Shown here one piece after another: positions 33,978 through 42,218 of a stretch of DNA of 50,799 bases. Position 1 is the first letter of the stretch, and each line of letters starts with the position of its first letter. Made by a program: the position numbers and the translations under genes. The DNA is from Bacteroidales bacterium (GTDB taxonomy: Bacteria; Bacteroidota; Bacteroidia; Bacteroidales; 4484-276): assembly GCA_014860585.1 (NCBI GenBank), contig JACZJL010000041.1, positions 1 to 50,799 on the forward strand. The letters run 5' to 3'. The notes under the pieces are model-generated. The model did no database searches. It was not told where the DNA came from and saw only the letters and a list, made by a program, of their open reading frames with translations.

Positions 33978-36900
33978 TTATGGAAATATAATTACTCCGG
34001 GCGCTGACATTTTCACGAAGTAGGCTTTCCCCGGCTGCAGCAATCCAATCGTGTTGATGTTGTAGGCCGGCCAGAACACATTAACATCGGCAACTGCTTT
34101 AACCAGGTCAACGCTGTTGGCCACATTGGCAAAAAGGTCAACAACTGCCAAGGGTTCGTCGCTAATGACCGGGATCAGATTCCATCCTTCGTTGAGTTGC
34201 AGGGTTTTATTCGGCTCAGGCTGACCCGTTATGGTCAGGGTTACTTCATCGGTAAGCTTAATCTGGTAAGCAGACTGACTTTCCCAATTTTCGATGGTGT
34301 TTGTTCCGCCGGCTGGATAATAAAATTCAGTCATAGTCTGGATAATAATCAACTCAGGAAGAATAGCACTCAGCAAGGCTTCGATGTCGGTAGTTTCCGG
34401 CAACAGGTAGCTCGAAAGGCCACTCCAGCCCGCAGGCAGGGTGATTGCATGTTGTAATGGACAAGTTCCACAATAACCGAAGCAGACCAAATCAAGTATT
34501 GTTGGTTCGAGGGGGACATCGAAAAAGCGCTTCAATCCTCCAAAACCATCATCCACACCACACTCTGCCGGAACATTTTCAACAATCCCCGTTTCATAAG
34601 AATTACCGTTGATGTAACGGTAGGTTTGATAGGTGCCGGCTGGCAGAATAATCTCAACAGTGTATATCTCATCACCAATGTTGGTTAATGGGGTTGTTTC
34701 AGGATTCCATCCCTGGAAATCACCTACAAGGTGCACTCCATCAGGTGAAACTTCCTGCAACGACATGTCCACCTGGAAAGTAACTGCAACCAGCACGGGA
34801 CATTCTCCACATCCACCAAAACAGACAGGATTTAACGAAATACCATTTTCAGGTACAGTCAGAAAGCGGTTTCCGTTTTGACCGCAAGCTTCAGGAACAA
34901 TCTCTGCATAATCAAATGAGGGACCGTTGAGATATTTGAATTCATAATAATCTCCGGTAGTTAAAGTAGCGGTGTAGGTGTAGATATTTTCCCCGACAGG
35001 AGTCATTGGGGTTGCATCACTTATCCATCCCTGGAAGCTACCAGATATGAAAACACCATCCGGAGAAACAACCTCATTGGTCATATCCACGCTGAACGTT
35101 ACTTCAACTTCCACCGGGATAACACATTCCTCGCATGAGCCAAAACACACCAGATCTAATACTACATCTTCCTGTGGAACAGTGAAAAATCGGTTAAACC
35201 CACCAAAAGTATCATCCACACCACATTCTTCCGGAACTGACTCGGCAAAAGCGAAGTCATTGCCGTTGATATACTTAAACTCAGCATATTGATTAGCCGC
35301 GAAAACAACCGTAACCTCCCAAATTCCATTTCCCATATCCGTCATTGGAGTGTTTGAGGCATTCCAGCCCTGGAAAGACCCGGCCAGATGAACACCATCT
35401 TCCGATACCACTTCATTGGTCATGTCCACCCTGAAAGTCACGTTTACCGGGTCGCAGGGACCACATTCAGCAAAGCAGACTGCATCCAGGGTCAAATCGT
35501 AGGATGGTGCGATTACTTTTCGCCAGTAACCCCCTGTAAATGGAGTCCCAACGCGGCATTCTGCAGGGATGACCTCGTAACTTTGAACCGTTGCCCCATT
35601 GGCAAATTTGTAGTTGATCGAGTCGTTTTCGATGAAAGTTAACGTGACTGAATAAGTGCCATTTCCCATATCAACCATGGGGTTGAGTAGTAGGTTTCCT
35701 CCCTGTAAAACCAGGTGAACGCCATCGGGAGATACGGTTTGCTCTGACATATCCACCAGAAAAGTCATGTTCACCTCAACAGGTCCGGGGCAGGGGCCGC
35801 AGGATCCATAGCAAACCAGATCGAGTGTCGCATTGGTTTGTGGAACAGTGAAGTAGCGATTGTTGCTGTTGGAACACTCTGGAGGCAGGTTCTCTGATTG
35901 TTCCCAGGTTGTTCCGTTAACAAATTTGTACTCCTGATATGTTCCCGAGTTAAGTGTGGTTGTGAAAACATAAATATTATCACCAGCGTTGGTCATTAAA
36001 GTTGCTCCCGGGTCCCATCCCTGAAACCCTCCGGCAATATGGATACCTGAAGGAGAAACCGTTTCGTTACTCATATCTACCTGGAAAGTCACCTGAACCG
36101 GCACCGGCGGAGGTCCGCAAGGGTAGCAACTGCCATAACAAACTGCATCTAATGTTGATGAGACACTTGGTACAATAATAAATCGATCACCCCCTTGTGC
36201 ACAAGCTCCGGGGACGGTTTCCCACGCAGCTCCATTTTTAAATTTATATTTGTGATAATCACCCGAGCCTAACGAAAGTGTAAGTGAGTAAATATTGTCT
36301 CCGATTGGGTTCATCGGGTTGGCAGTCTGGTTCCAGTTGTTGAATGTTCCGACAAGAAAAACACCTTGTGGAGAAATGGTTTGCTGAGACATATCCACCT
36401 GAAAAGTAACATCTACAACAGGAGGGTTGCAAATATTGCAACTGCCAAAACAAACTTCCGGAAGTACAGTGTTTGTTTCCGGAACCAATAAAAACCGGTT
36501 ATTATCATTTCCGGTAGTACATGGTCCTAAGATTGGCTCAACATTAGCCCATGTATTGCCATTGATAAACTTGTATAAGGCAGTGCTTCCCGGGGTAAGA
36601 TTGAAGGTGAGTTCATAAATGTTGTCACCAACCGGGTTCATCATCGAGGCACTTGGAATCCAGCCCTGGAAGTTTCCTGCAATGTGCACGCCAAGCGGTG
36701 AAACAGTTTCGTTTGACATATCTACCCTGAAAGTGACCTCCACTCCTAAGGCTTGCTCCTGCACAGTGGTTGATGTAAGGTAGATAACATCACCGGAATT
36801 ATTACCATTTCCGTTAGCTGCATTTAACGCGGCGTAAAACGTAACATCTCCCGCACCTGGATTGGGTGCTATCCAATTCATACTCCATGTTTTAGTATTG

Positions 36901-37289
36901 CCTGTAGGAGTAGTACCGGCAGCAAGATGGGTTACCGCTTTGTTTTGATTGACCAGCTTGGTCTGAGTGGAATTGGTAATGATAAATGTCCCGACTTTTG
37001 CTCCAGCACTGTTTTCAGCGGTGAGTTCAAAACCAAATTTTACAACCCCGTTATGCGTGCCGGTAGCTGTGATGGTATAGGTTTGACCGGGAACATAGCC
37101 TGTCGGAGGAATGTTGGACGTAATCCAGCTTGTGGCATTTTGTGGTGTGCCTGTATGGCAACCGGTACAATTTTGTCCATTATCGCCAACTGAGCCCGTT
37201 CTTCCTCCAGGCGAACCGTTGCTCGATGCCAATAGAATAAATATTACCGGCACAAACAACAATAGAATAGATTTATTTAAAGTCTTCAT
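33978..37289 (-). CDS. Exported seven-repeat protein with CxxCH and GWSG module
   Basis: A 1103-residue exported protein. Signal peptide about 1-23; a choice-of-anchor V (reelin-like) domain (about 25-180) with a heme-c-type CTGCH motif at residues 41-45. Then seven repeats of about 107 residues from 183, each a CBM20/48-like glycogen-binding E-set (VTFRVDMSNETVSPLGVHIAG.FQGW ... YKFINGNTW) ending in a cysteine-rich tail (VCFGSCNIC). The C-terminal 155 residues (about 948-1103) are the same GWSG module found in the 13.6-20.3 kb proteins. It lacks a classic T9SS domain. Repeat 4 has lost the GxFxGW core. Glucan binding and heme attachment are both inferred. Confidence 0.82.
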   Translation of the reverse strand: MKTLNKSILLLFVPVIFILLASSNGSPGGRTGSVGDNGQNCTGCHTGTPQNATSWITSNIPPTGYVPGQTYTITATGTHNGVVKFGFELTAENSAGAKVGTFIITNSTQTKLVNQNKAVTHLAAGTTPTGNTKTWSMNWIAPNPGAGDVTFYAALNAANGNGNNSGDVIYLTSTTVQEQALGVEVTFRVDMSNETVSPLGVHIAGNFQGWIPSASMMNPVGDNIYELTFNLTPGSTALYKFINGNTWANVEPILGPCTTGNDNNRFLLVPETNTVLPEVCFGSCNICNPPVVDVTFQVDMSQQTISPQGVFLVGTFNNWNQTANPMNPIGDNIYSLTLSLGSGDYHKYKFKNGAAWETVPGACAQGGDRFIIVPSVSSTLDAVCYGSCYPCGPPPVPVQVTFQVDMSNETVSPSGIHIAGGFQGWDPGATLMTNAGDNIYVFTTTLNSGTYQEYKFVNGTTWEQSENLPPECSNSNNRYFTVPQTNATLDLVCYGSCGPCPGPVEVNMTFLVDMSEQTVSPDGVHLVLQGGNLLLNPMVDMGNGTYSVTLTFIENDSINYKFANGATVQSYEVIPAECRVGTPFTGGYWRKVIAPSYDLTLDAVCFAECGPCDPVNVTFRVDMTNEVVSEDGVHLAGSFQGWNASNTPMTDMGNGIWEVTVVFAANQYAEFKYINGNDFAFAESVPEECGVDDTFGGFNRFFTVPQEDVVLDLVCFGSCEECVIPVEVEVTFSVDMTNEVVSPDGVFISGSFQGWISDATPMTPVGENIYTYTATLTTGDYYEFKYLNGPSFDYAEIVPEACGQNGNRFLTVPENGISLNPVCFGGCGECPVLVAVTFQVDMSLQEVSPDGVHLVGDFQGWNPETTPLTNIGDEIYTVEIILPAGTYQTYRYINGNSYETGIVENVPAECGVDDGFGGLKRFFDVPLEPTILDLVCFGYCGTCPLQHAITLPAGWSGLSSYLLPETTDIEALLSAILPELIIIQTMTEFYYPAGGTNTIENWESQSAYQIKLTDEVTLTITGQPEPNKTLQLNEGWNLIPVISDEPLAVVDLFANVANSVDLVKAVADVNVFWPAYNINTIGLLQPGKAYFVKMSAPGVIIFP
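34458..36743 (-). repeat. Seven tandem repeats of about 320 bp
   Basis: In-frame repeats coding the E-set/cysteine-tail unit. They are diverged (not near-identical), so the array is older than the PKD array at 17.5 kb. Four related units lie at 37650-38940. Confidence 0.8.
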
Positions 37290-37386
37290 AACATTTTGAA
37301 TTTTATGTTTTTAAACATCAATTTATTAATTAAACCCTGAGAAATTTCTAAAATTTAAGCATATGTTAACTTTCACATGAATTGGG

Positions 37387-39486
37387 CTAGTTGATAATTA
37401 GCTTATAAATATGTGCTGAAGTTTGGGTTTCTATTTTCAGGAAATACAAGCCACGATCAAATGCAGAAATATCAAGGTTTTCGTGAGAGAGAATTTTTTC
37501 GATCAGCAATTTTCCTTCAACAGAAAATAAGCTGACTTTTTGGATATCATTAACAGGATTAAAGTACAATTTTGTACTTGCAGGATTGGGATAGAACAAT
37601 GGTTCACTGTTCAATTTGCTTTGATCGATCCCTACCCCACTGCATTCAGTACATGAACTGAAACAAACTTCCGGTAATGTGACATTCACGTCAGGTACAG
37701 TGTAAAATCTGCTAAAGCCGCCAAATCCGTCATCCACTCCACATTCCTCCGGTACCAGTTCAGCGCCTTCGAAAGTATCACCGTTGATAAACTTGTACTC
37801 AATATACGTTCCTGAAAGAAAGACAACGGTTGCCTGGTAAATGTTATCACCTGCGGTTGTCATTGGAAGACCTGCCGGGTCCCATCCCTGGAATGAACCA
37901 GCCAAATGAACGCCCTGTGGGGATACTATCTCTTCTGACAAATCTACAACAAAAGTCACTTCAACCTCAACTGGCGGTGGACCGCAGGGGTCGCATTCCC
38001 CATAGCAAACCAGGTCAAGTACAATATTGGATTGGGGAACGGTTAAAAACCTGTTGTTATTTACCCCGCATGGTGGGGGTACATTTTCTGATTGTTCCCA
38101 GGTTGTTCCGTTGATAAATTTGTATTCCTGGTAGGTCCCCGAAGGGAGTATCGTTGTGTAGGTATAGATATTATCGCCTGCATCAGTCATCAATGTTGAT
38201 CCCGGATTCCAGCCCTGGAATCCTCCGGCAATATGAACACCCTCTGGTGAAATGATCTCGTTGGTCATATCCACCCTGAAGGTTACTTCAATATCCACAG
38301 GTGGCGGTCCGCAGGGATCACAGCTACCAAAGCAAACAGCATCGAGGATGACAGGTACTGCGGGTACAGTGATGTAGCGGTTCCAGCCACTTGCACATTG
38401 AGGAGGTACAGTTTCGTCCATACCCCATGCATTCCCGTTTACAAATTTATACTCATAATACCCGCCAATCTGAAGTTCGATAGTGACAGCATAAACATTA
38501 TTTCCAACCTCGGTCATTAGTGTTCCTGCCGGATCCCAACCCTGGAAACTCCCTGCAATGTGCACACCCAAAGGAGAAACAGTTTCATTTGACATGTCTA
38601 CCTGGAAAGTTACATCCACTGATCCGGGGTTGCAAATCGTGCAACTGCCAAAACATACCGCCTCCAGCGTTGTGTTTTGTGCTGGTACAGTCAGAAATCG
38701 ATTGTTGTTTGCCGCACAACCCGGGGGAACGCTTTCGTCCATTCCCCAGGCATTTCCGTTCACAAACTTGTATTCGATATATTCTCCTTCAGTCAGTGTG
38801 ATTGTAACTGCGTAGATGGAGTTGCCGGTATCAGTCATCTCGGTGGCTCCAGGGTCCCAACCCTGGAAGCTGCCTGCAATATGGACACCCAAAGGTGAAA
38901 CTGTTTGTTCAGACATGTCCACCCTGAAGGTGACTTCCACACCTGAAGTTTGTTCCTGCACGGTTGTTGAAGTAAGATAAATGACATCTCCGCTATTACC
39001 GCCATTACCGTTGGCTGCGTTGAAAGCTGCGCTGAAAATAACAGGACCTGTCCCAGAACCAGGGGCTGTCCAGCCCATACTCCAGGTTTTTGTGTTTCCT
39101 GATGGGGTTGTGCCGGCAGCAAGGTGGGTTACGGCTTTGTTTTGATTGACCAGCTTGGTCTGGGTGGCGTTAGTAATGATGAGTGTTCCGACTTTAGCTC
39201 CAGAGCTGTTTTCGGCTGTGAGTTCAAACCCAAATTTCACAACACCGGTATGTGTACCTGTTGCTGTAATGGTATAAGTTTGGCCGGGAACATAACCCGA
39301 TGGTGGAATGTTGGTCGTGATCCAGTTCGTTGCATTTTGCGGTGTACCAGCGTGGCATCCGGTACAATTTTGACCATTGTCACCCACTGAACCCGTGCGG
39401 CCTCCGGGCGAACCGTTGTTATTGGCCATTACAATGAGTACCAGGGGTAAGATCAACAAAGGAAGAAATTTGTAAATAGTTTTCAT
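37387..39486 (-). CDS. Exported four-repeat protein with CxxCH and T9SS domain
   Basis: A 699-residue paralogue of the 33978-37289 product. Signal peptide about 1-21; choice-of-anchor V domain with CTGCH at residues 41-45; four repeats of about 107 residues (183-612), each an E-set (VTFRVDMSEQTVSPLGVHIAG.FQGWDP) with a VCFGSCxxC tail; and a type A T9SS sorting domain in the last 75 residues (FYPNPASTKLYF ... DRGLYFLKIET). The two genes are almost identical over their first 180 codons, so one arose from the other and then gained a different end. It has its own promoter (39521-39528). Carbohydrate binding at the surface is inferred. Confidence 0.85.
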   Translation of the reverse strand: MKTIYKFLPLLILPLVLIVMANNNGSPGGRTGSVGDNGQNCTGCHAGTPQNATNWITTNIPPSGYVPGQTYTITATGTHTGVVKFGFELTAENSSGAKVGTLIITNATQTKLVNQNKAVTHLAAGTTPSGNTKTWSMGWTAPGSGTGPVIFSAAFNAANGNGGNSGDVIYLTSTTVQEQTSGVEVTFRVDMSEQTVSPLGVHIAGSFQGWDPGATEMTDTGNSIYAVTITLTEGEYIEYKFVNGNAWGMDESVPPGCAANNNRFLTVPAQNTTLEAVCFGSCTICNPGSVDVTFQVDMSNETVSPLGVHIAGSFQGWDPAGTLMTEVGNNVYAVTIELQIGGYYEYKFVNGNAWGMDETVPPQCASGWNRYITVPAVPVILDAVCFGSCDPCGPPPVDIEVTFRVDMTNEIISPEGVHIAGGFQGWNPGSTLMTDAGDNIYTYTTILPSGTYQEYKFINGTTWEQSENVPPPCGVNNNRFLTVPQSNIVLDLVCYGECDPCGPPPVEVEVTFVVDLSEEIVSPQGVHLAGSFQGWDPAGLPMTTAGDNIYQATVVFLSGTYIEYKFINGDTFEGAELVPEECGVDDGFGGFSRFYTVPDVNVTLPEVCFSSCTECSGVGIDQSKLNSEPLFYPNPASTKLYFNPVNDIQKVSLFSVEGKLLIEKILSHENLDISAFDRGLYFLKIETQTSAHIYKLIIN

Positions 39487-39520
39487 GATAAGTTTGATTT
39501 GATTAAAAAATTTGAAAGGA

Positions 39521-39528
39521 CAAAAATA
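39521..39528 (-). promoter_or_regulatory. -7 promoter element of the four-repeat gene
   Basis: Minus strand TATTTTTG, an exact TAnnTTTG match, 35 bases before the ATG at 39486. Confidence 0.5.
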
Positions 39529-39634
39529 ATCATTTTGATCATAAAATAATGTTTATAATGCATCGTTTTAATTTGCAAATAAGAGAAATAAAAGCAGAAA
39601 GAGGGTAATTGTGTTTTCATTTTTCATTTTTTGT

Positions 39635-39660
39635 CCCCGCCACCCGGCGGGGTTTTTTTT
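39635..39660 (+). terminator. Plus-oriented terminator without a plus-strand gene
   Basis: CCCCGCC (39635-39641), a 4-base loop, GGCGGGG (39646-39652), then eight T. It reads as an intrinsic terminator on the plus strand, but no plus-strand gene precedes it for many kilobases; comF ends on the other strand at 39666. On the minus strand it is not followed by T. Confidence 0.7.
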
Positions 39661-39665
39661 ACCTG

Positions 39666-40355
39666 TTAATGGGCTGCCATTGCAAGGAATGCAAGGCTGA
39701 TTTTCACTCCCGGCACAGCAAGCAACACAGATGCTGACGCCTCTATTGTAGCGCCGGTAGTCACAACATCATCAACCAATAGAATGTGCTTTCCGGCAAT
39801 TTTATCCGGGTTGGTCAAATTAAAAACATAGCTCACATTCTGCCAGCGATCGAAGCGTGATTTACGGGTCTGGGTTGCTGTGGCTTTTTCACGAAATAAT
39901 ATATCAGTAAGCAATGGAACGTTCATCGCAGACGCCATTTCCCGGCCAAACACTTCACTTTGGTTAAACCCGCGGGCTTTTTGCTTACTCCAATGTAATG
40001 GCACGGGAACAATGGCTTCCACTCCTGCAAACAACTCTGATCTATGCAAATCGTTACCGTACATTTTTCCAAGGAGTCTTCCTGCTTCCAGATTCCCTTT
40101 ATACTTGAACTGGTGAATCAGATGCTGAACACGTCCGGCTTTGGCAAAATATAGGTACGCGGTGGCCGATTGCAACGGGACTCTCCCCCAGAAGAGCTCT
40201 GTAACGGGATTTTCGCTATGAAGGTGAAAGTTCGTCCGTGGCAGGGTAAAAAGACAACGTGTACAAATGGTCTCTTCGTTTTTAAGCAAAACAGCCTCGC
40301 AGGCTGTGCATATCCTGGGGAAAAACAAACCGATGATGTCGTCAATTAATATCAT
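39666..40355 (-). CDS. comF: ComF-family phosphoribosyltransferase-like protein
   Basis: A 229-residue ComF protein, linked to natural DNA uptake in many bacteria. The N-terminal zinc-binding part has two CxxC pairs (CTACEAV and CTRC); the phosphoribosyltransferase domain has VPLHWSKQKARGFNQSE and the PRPP-loop HILLVDDVVTTGAT. The length is normal. The promoter TAATTTTG (40360-40367) abuts the ATG at 40355, so the mRNA would be leaderless. It is divergent from a radical SAM gene with about 50 bases between the starts. No other competence gene is in the window. Confidence 0.93.
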   Translation of the reverse strand: MILIDDIIGLFFPRICTACEAVLLKNEETICTRCLFTLPRTNFHLHSENPVTELFWGRVPLQSATAYLYFAKAGRVQHLIHQFKYKGNLEAGRLLGKMYGNDLHRSELFAGVEAIVPVPLHWSKQKARGFNQSEVFGREMASAMNVPLLTDILFREKATATQTRKSRFDRWQNVSYVFNLTNPDKIAGKHILLVDDVVTTGATIEASASVLLAVPGVKISLAFLAMAAH

Positions 40356-40359
40356 GCAT

Positions 40360-40367
40360 CAAAATTA
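40360..40367 (-). promoter_or_regulatory. -7 promoter element of comF (leaderless)
   Basis: Minus strand TAATTTTG, an exact TAnnTTTG match, ending 5 bases before the comF ATG, which would place the transcription start at the ATG itself. Confidence 0.5.
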
Positions 40368-40403
40368 AGTTAATTTGCAAAAAATAAAAGGAATTCTTTG
40401 CCA

Positions 40404-41417
40404 ATGGCTCAACGACATTTTACAATCCCCGTATTTATTCCAATGGAGGCTTGTCCTTTCAGATGTATTTATTGCGATCAGGTAAAGATTTCCGGACAGC
40501 AAAAAATTCCCTCTACTGCTGATGTTCAGGCTATTATTAATAGACATCTGATCACCATCCCTTTTGAAAATAACTACATTGAAGTTGGTTTTTTTGGAGG
40601 AACATTTACGGGATTGAAGCTGGTGCAACAGGAAGACTATCTTTTAGCTGTTCAACCTTATATCAAAGCTGGTAAAATAAAGTCTATCAGACTTTCTACC
40701 CGTCCTGATTTTATAGATCAGCCCAATATTGACTTACTAAAAAAGTACAATGTCACAACCATTGAACTTGGCGCTCAATCGATGGATGATGAAGTACTTC
40801 GGGCATCCGGAAGGGGACATACTGTTACTGATGTGTCAGTTGCTGCGCAGCTGATCCGATTAAACGGATTTCGGCTCGGATTGCAAATGATGATTGGCCT
40901 GCCCGGGGATACACGGGAAAAGTCGCTCTTCACGGCAAAAAGATTTATTGAACTGGGGGCAGAAGACGTTAGAATTTATCCCACATTGGTGATCAAAGGG
41001 ACCCATCTTGAAAAGCAATACAAAACTGGTAAATATTTACCCTTGTCACTGGATGAGGCAGTCAGTGTGATTGCAGAAGTTCTTTTGCAGTTCGAAAGGA
41101 GTCATGTTAATGTGATCAGGGTGGGGTTGCATCCTTCCGAAGGTTTACTCAGGGGTGATTCGTTGGTTGATGGTCCTTTTCATGTCTCTTTCAGAGAGTT
41201 AGTCCTTTCGAAAATCTGGGGGGACTTGCTTGGAAATATTCCGGCTCCTGACCTCCCGACCAGTATTACAATCACAGTTTCATCCAAAGAACTGAATTAT
41301 GCCATTGGTTTTAAGGCTGTAAATAGGAAAATGCTTGAAAATAAATTTAGCAGGGTGATCTTTAGGACTTCTGAATTTCTGATTAAACGAGAATTCCATG
41401 TTGATTATCATAGATAA
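40404..41417 (+). CDS. Elp3-like radical SAM protein
   Basis: A 337-residue radical S-adenosylmethionine protein. The cluster motif is EACPFRCIYCDQ (CxxxCxxC, residues about 17-24), followed by GFFGGTFTGL, STRPDFID, IELGAQSMDDEVLRASGRGHT and QMMIGLPGDTREK. These match the bacterial Elp3/B12-independent radical SAM group but there is no acetyltransferase domain, so tRNA wobble modification as by Elp3 is not implied. The ATG at 40404 is preferred to the TTG two codons earlier. Its 3' end overlaps the next gene by 20 bases, so the two are translated together and probably act together. Confidence 0.85.
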   Translation: MAQRHFTIPVFIPMEACPFRCIYCDQVKISGQQKIPSTADVQAIINRHLITIPFENNYIEVGFFGGTFTGLKLVQQEDYLLAVQPYIKAGKIKSIRLSTRPDFIDQPNIDLLKKYNVTTIELGAQSMDDEVLRASGRGHTVTDVSVAAQLIRLNGFRLGLQMMIGLPGDTREKSLFTAKRFIELGAEDVRIYPTLVIKGTHLEKQYKTGKYLPLSLDEAVSVIAEVLLQFERSHVNVIRVGLHPSEGLLRGDSLVDGPFHVSFRELVLSKIWGDLLGNIPAPDLPTSITITVSSKELNYAIGFKAVNRKMLENKFSRVIFRTSEFLIKREFHVDYHR

Positions 41418-42084
41418 AAAAATACCTGAACAGTCAAAAGTTAAACTGCGAAATTTCGGACTACTCATTGAGCTCGAAACCGCTGGAATTACCTATGGAG
41501 CTATTTCGGGGCACCCTGATATTTTCTTTACAATGATTGGTAACAATCTGGTGGTTGCACCAAACCTGCCGAAATCAGTGCAAAAACTACTACTGGAGCG
41601 AAAAATCGATGTTGTAACCGGAATAAAACATGTTGGTTCAAAATATCCCGAAAATGCAAGTTACAACGCAGTAGTTACTGAAGATTTCCTGGTTCATCAC
41701 CAAAAAATCACCGATTCTTCGATCCTTAAACGCTGTGAAGGGAGAAAAATAGTTCATGTCAATCAAGGCTATACCCGATGCAATCTGATTTTTATTTCAC
41801 CCCGACATGTAATCACTTCAGACCTTGGCATTTCGGCTGCTCTGACAAAGCTAGGAGTGGAAGTACTGTTTTTTAATCCGGACGAAATCCTTCTACCTGG
41901 TTTCAGGTCAGGATTCATCGGGGGCGCGTGTGGGCTTCTTGATAAAAAGCTTTTCATTAATGGAAGCACAATTTTTCACAAAGATGGATCTAAATTGCGT
42001 GAATTCTGTCACCATGCAGGCGTTGACCTGGTAGAACTTTACCCTGGTCCTTTGTTCGACGGTGGCGGAATATTTTTTTGTTGA
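41398..42084 (+). CDS. GME-fold (DUF6873-like) protein
   Basis: A 228-residue cytoplasmic protein that resembles the DUF6873 group of the guanidino-group-modifying-enzyme (GME) fold. The blocks GITYGAISGHPDIFF, NASYNAVVTEDFLVHH, VHVNQGYTRCNLIFIS, VITSDLGIS and the C-terminal YPGPLFDGGGIFFC support this. GME enzymes use a catalytic cysteine near the C-terminus; here the last residue is Cys228. The activity is unknown. It overlaps the radical SAM gene by 20 bases and is followed by a hairpin terminator, so these two genes form a closed two-gene unit. Confidence 0.72.
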   Translation: MLIIIDKKIPEQSKVKLRNFGLLIELETAGITYGAISGHPDIFFTMIGNNLVVAPNLPKSVQKLLLERKIDVVTGIKHVGSKYPENASYNAVVTEDFLVHHQKITDSSILKRCEGRKIVHVNQGYTRCNLIFISPRHVITSDLGISAALTKLGVEVLFFNPDEILLPGFRSGFIGGACGLLDKKLFINGSTIFHKDGSKLREFCHHAGVDLVELYPGPLFDGGGIFFC

Positions 42085-42091
42085 GGGTCCG

Positions 42092-42128
42092 GCAGATCAG
42101 GAATTTCAACCTGGTCTGCGTATTTTAT
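42092..42128 (+). terminator. Terminator of the radical SAM/GME-fold unit
   Basis: GCAGATCAGG (42092-42101) with CCTGGTCTGC (42110-42119), ten pairs including one G-T wobble, 8-base loop, then GTATTTTAT. It begins 8 bases after the stop codon. Confidence 0.6.
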
Positions 42129-42170
42129 ACAAATTATGGTATTTTAATACTTTTTTAAGGCAGGAATATT

Positions 42171-42178
42171 TATTTTTG
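42171..42178 (+). promoter_or_regulatory. -7 promoter element of the ATP-grasp/esterase pair
   Basis: TATTTTTG, an exact TAnnTTTG match, 41 bases before the ATG at 42219. Confidence 0.5.
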
Positions 42179-42218
42179 CCGGCTTTATTTCGAAGTTTAA
42201 CCTAAACCTTTACCCAGG

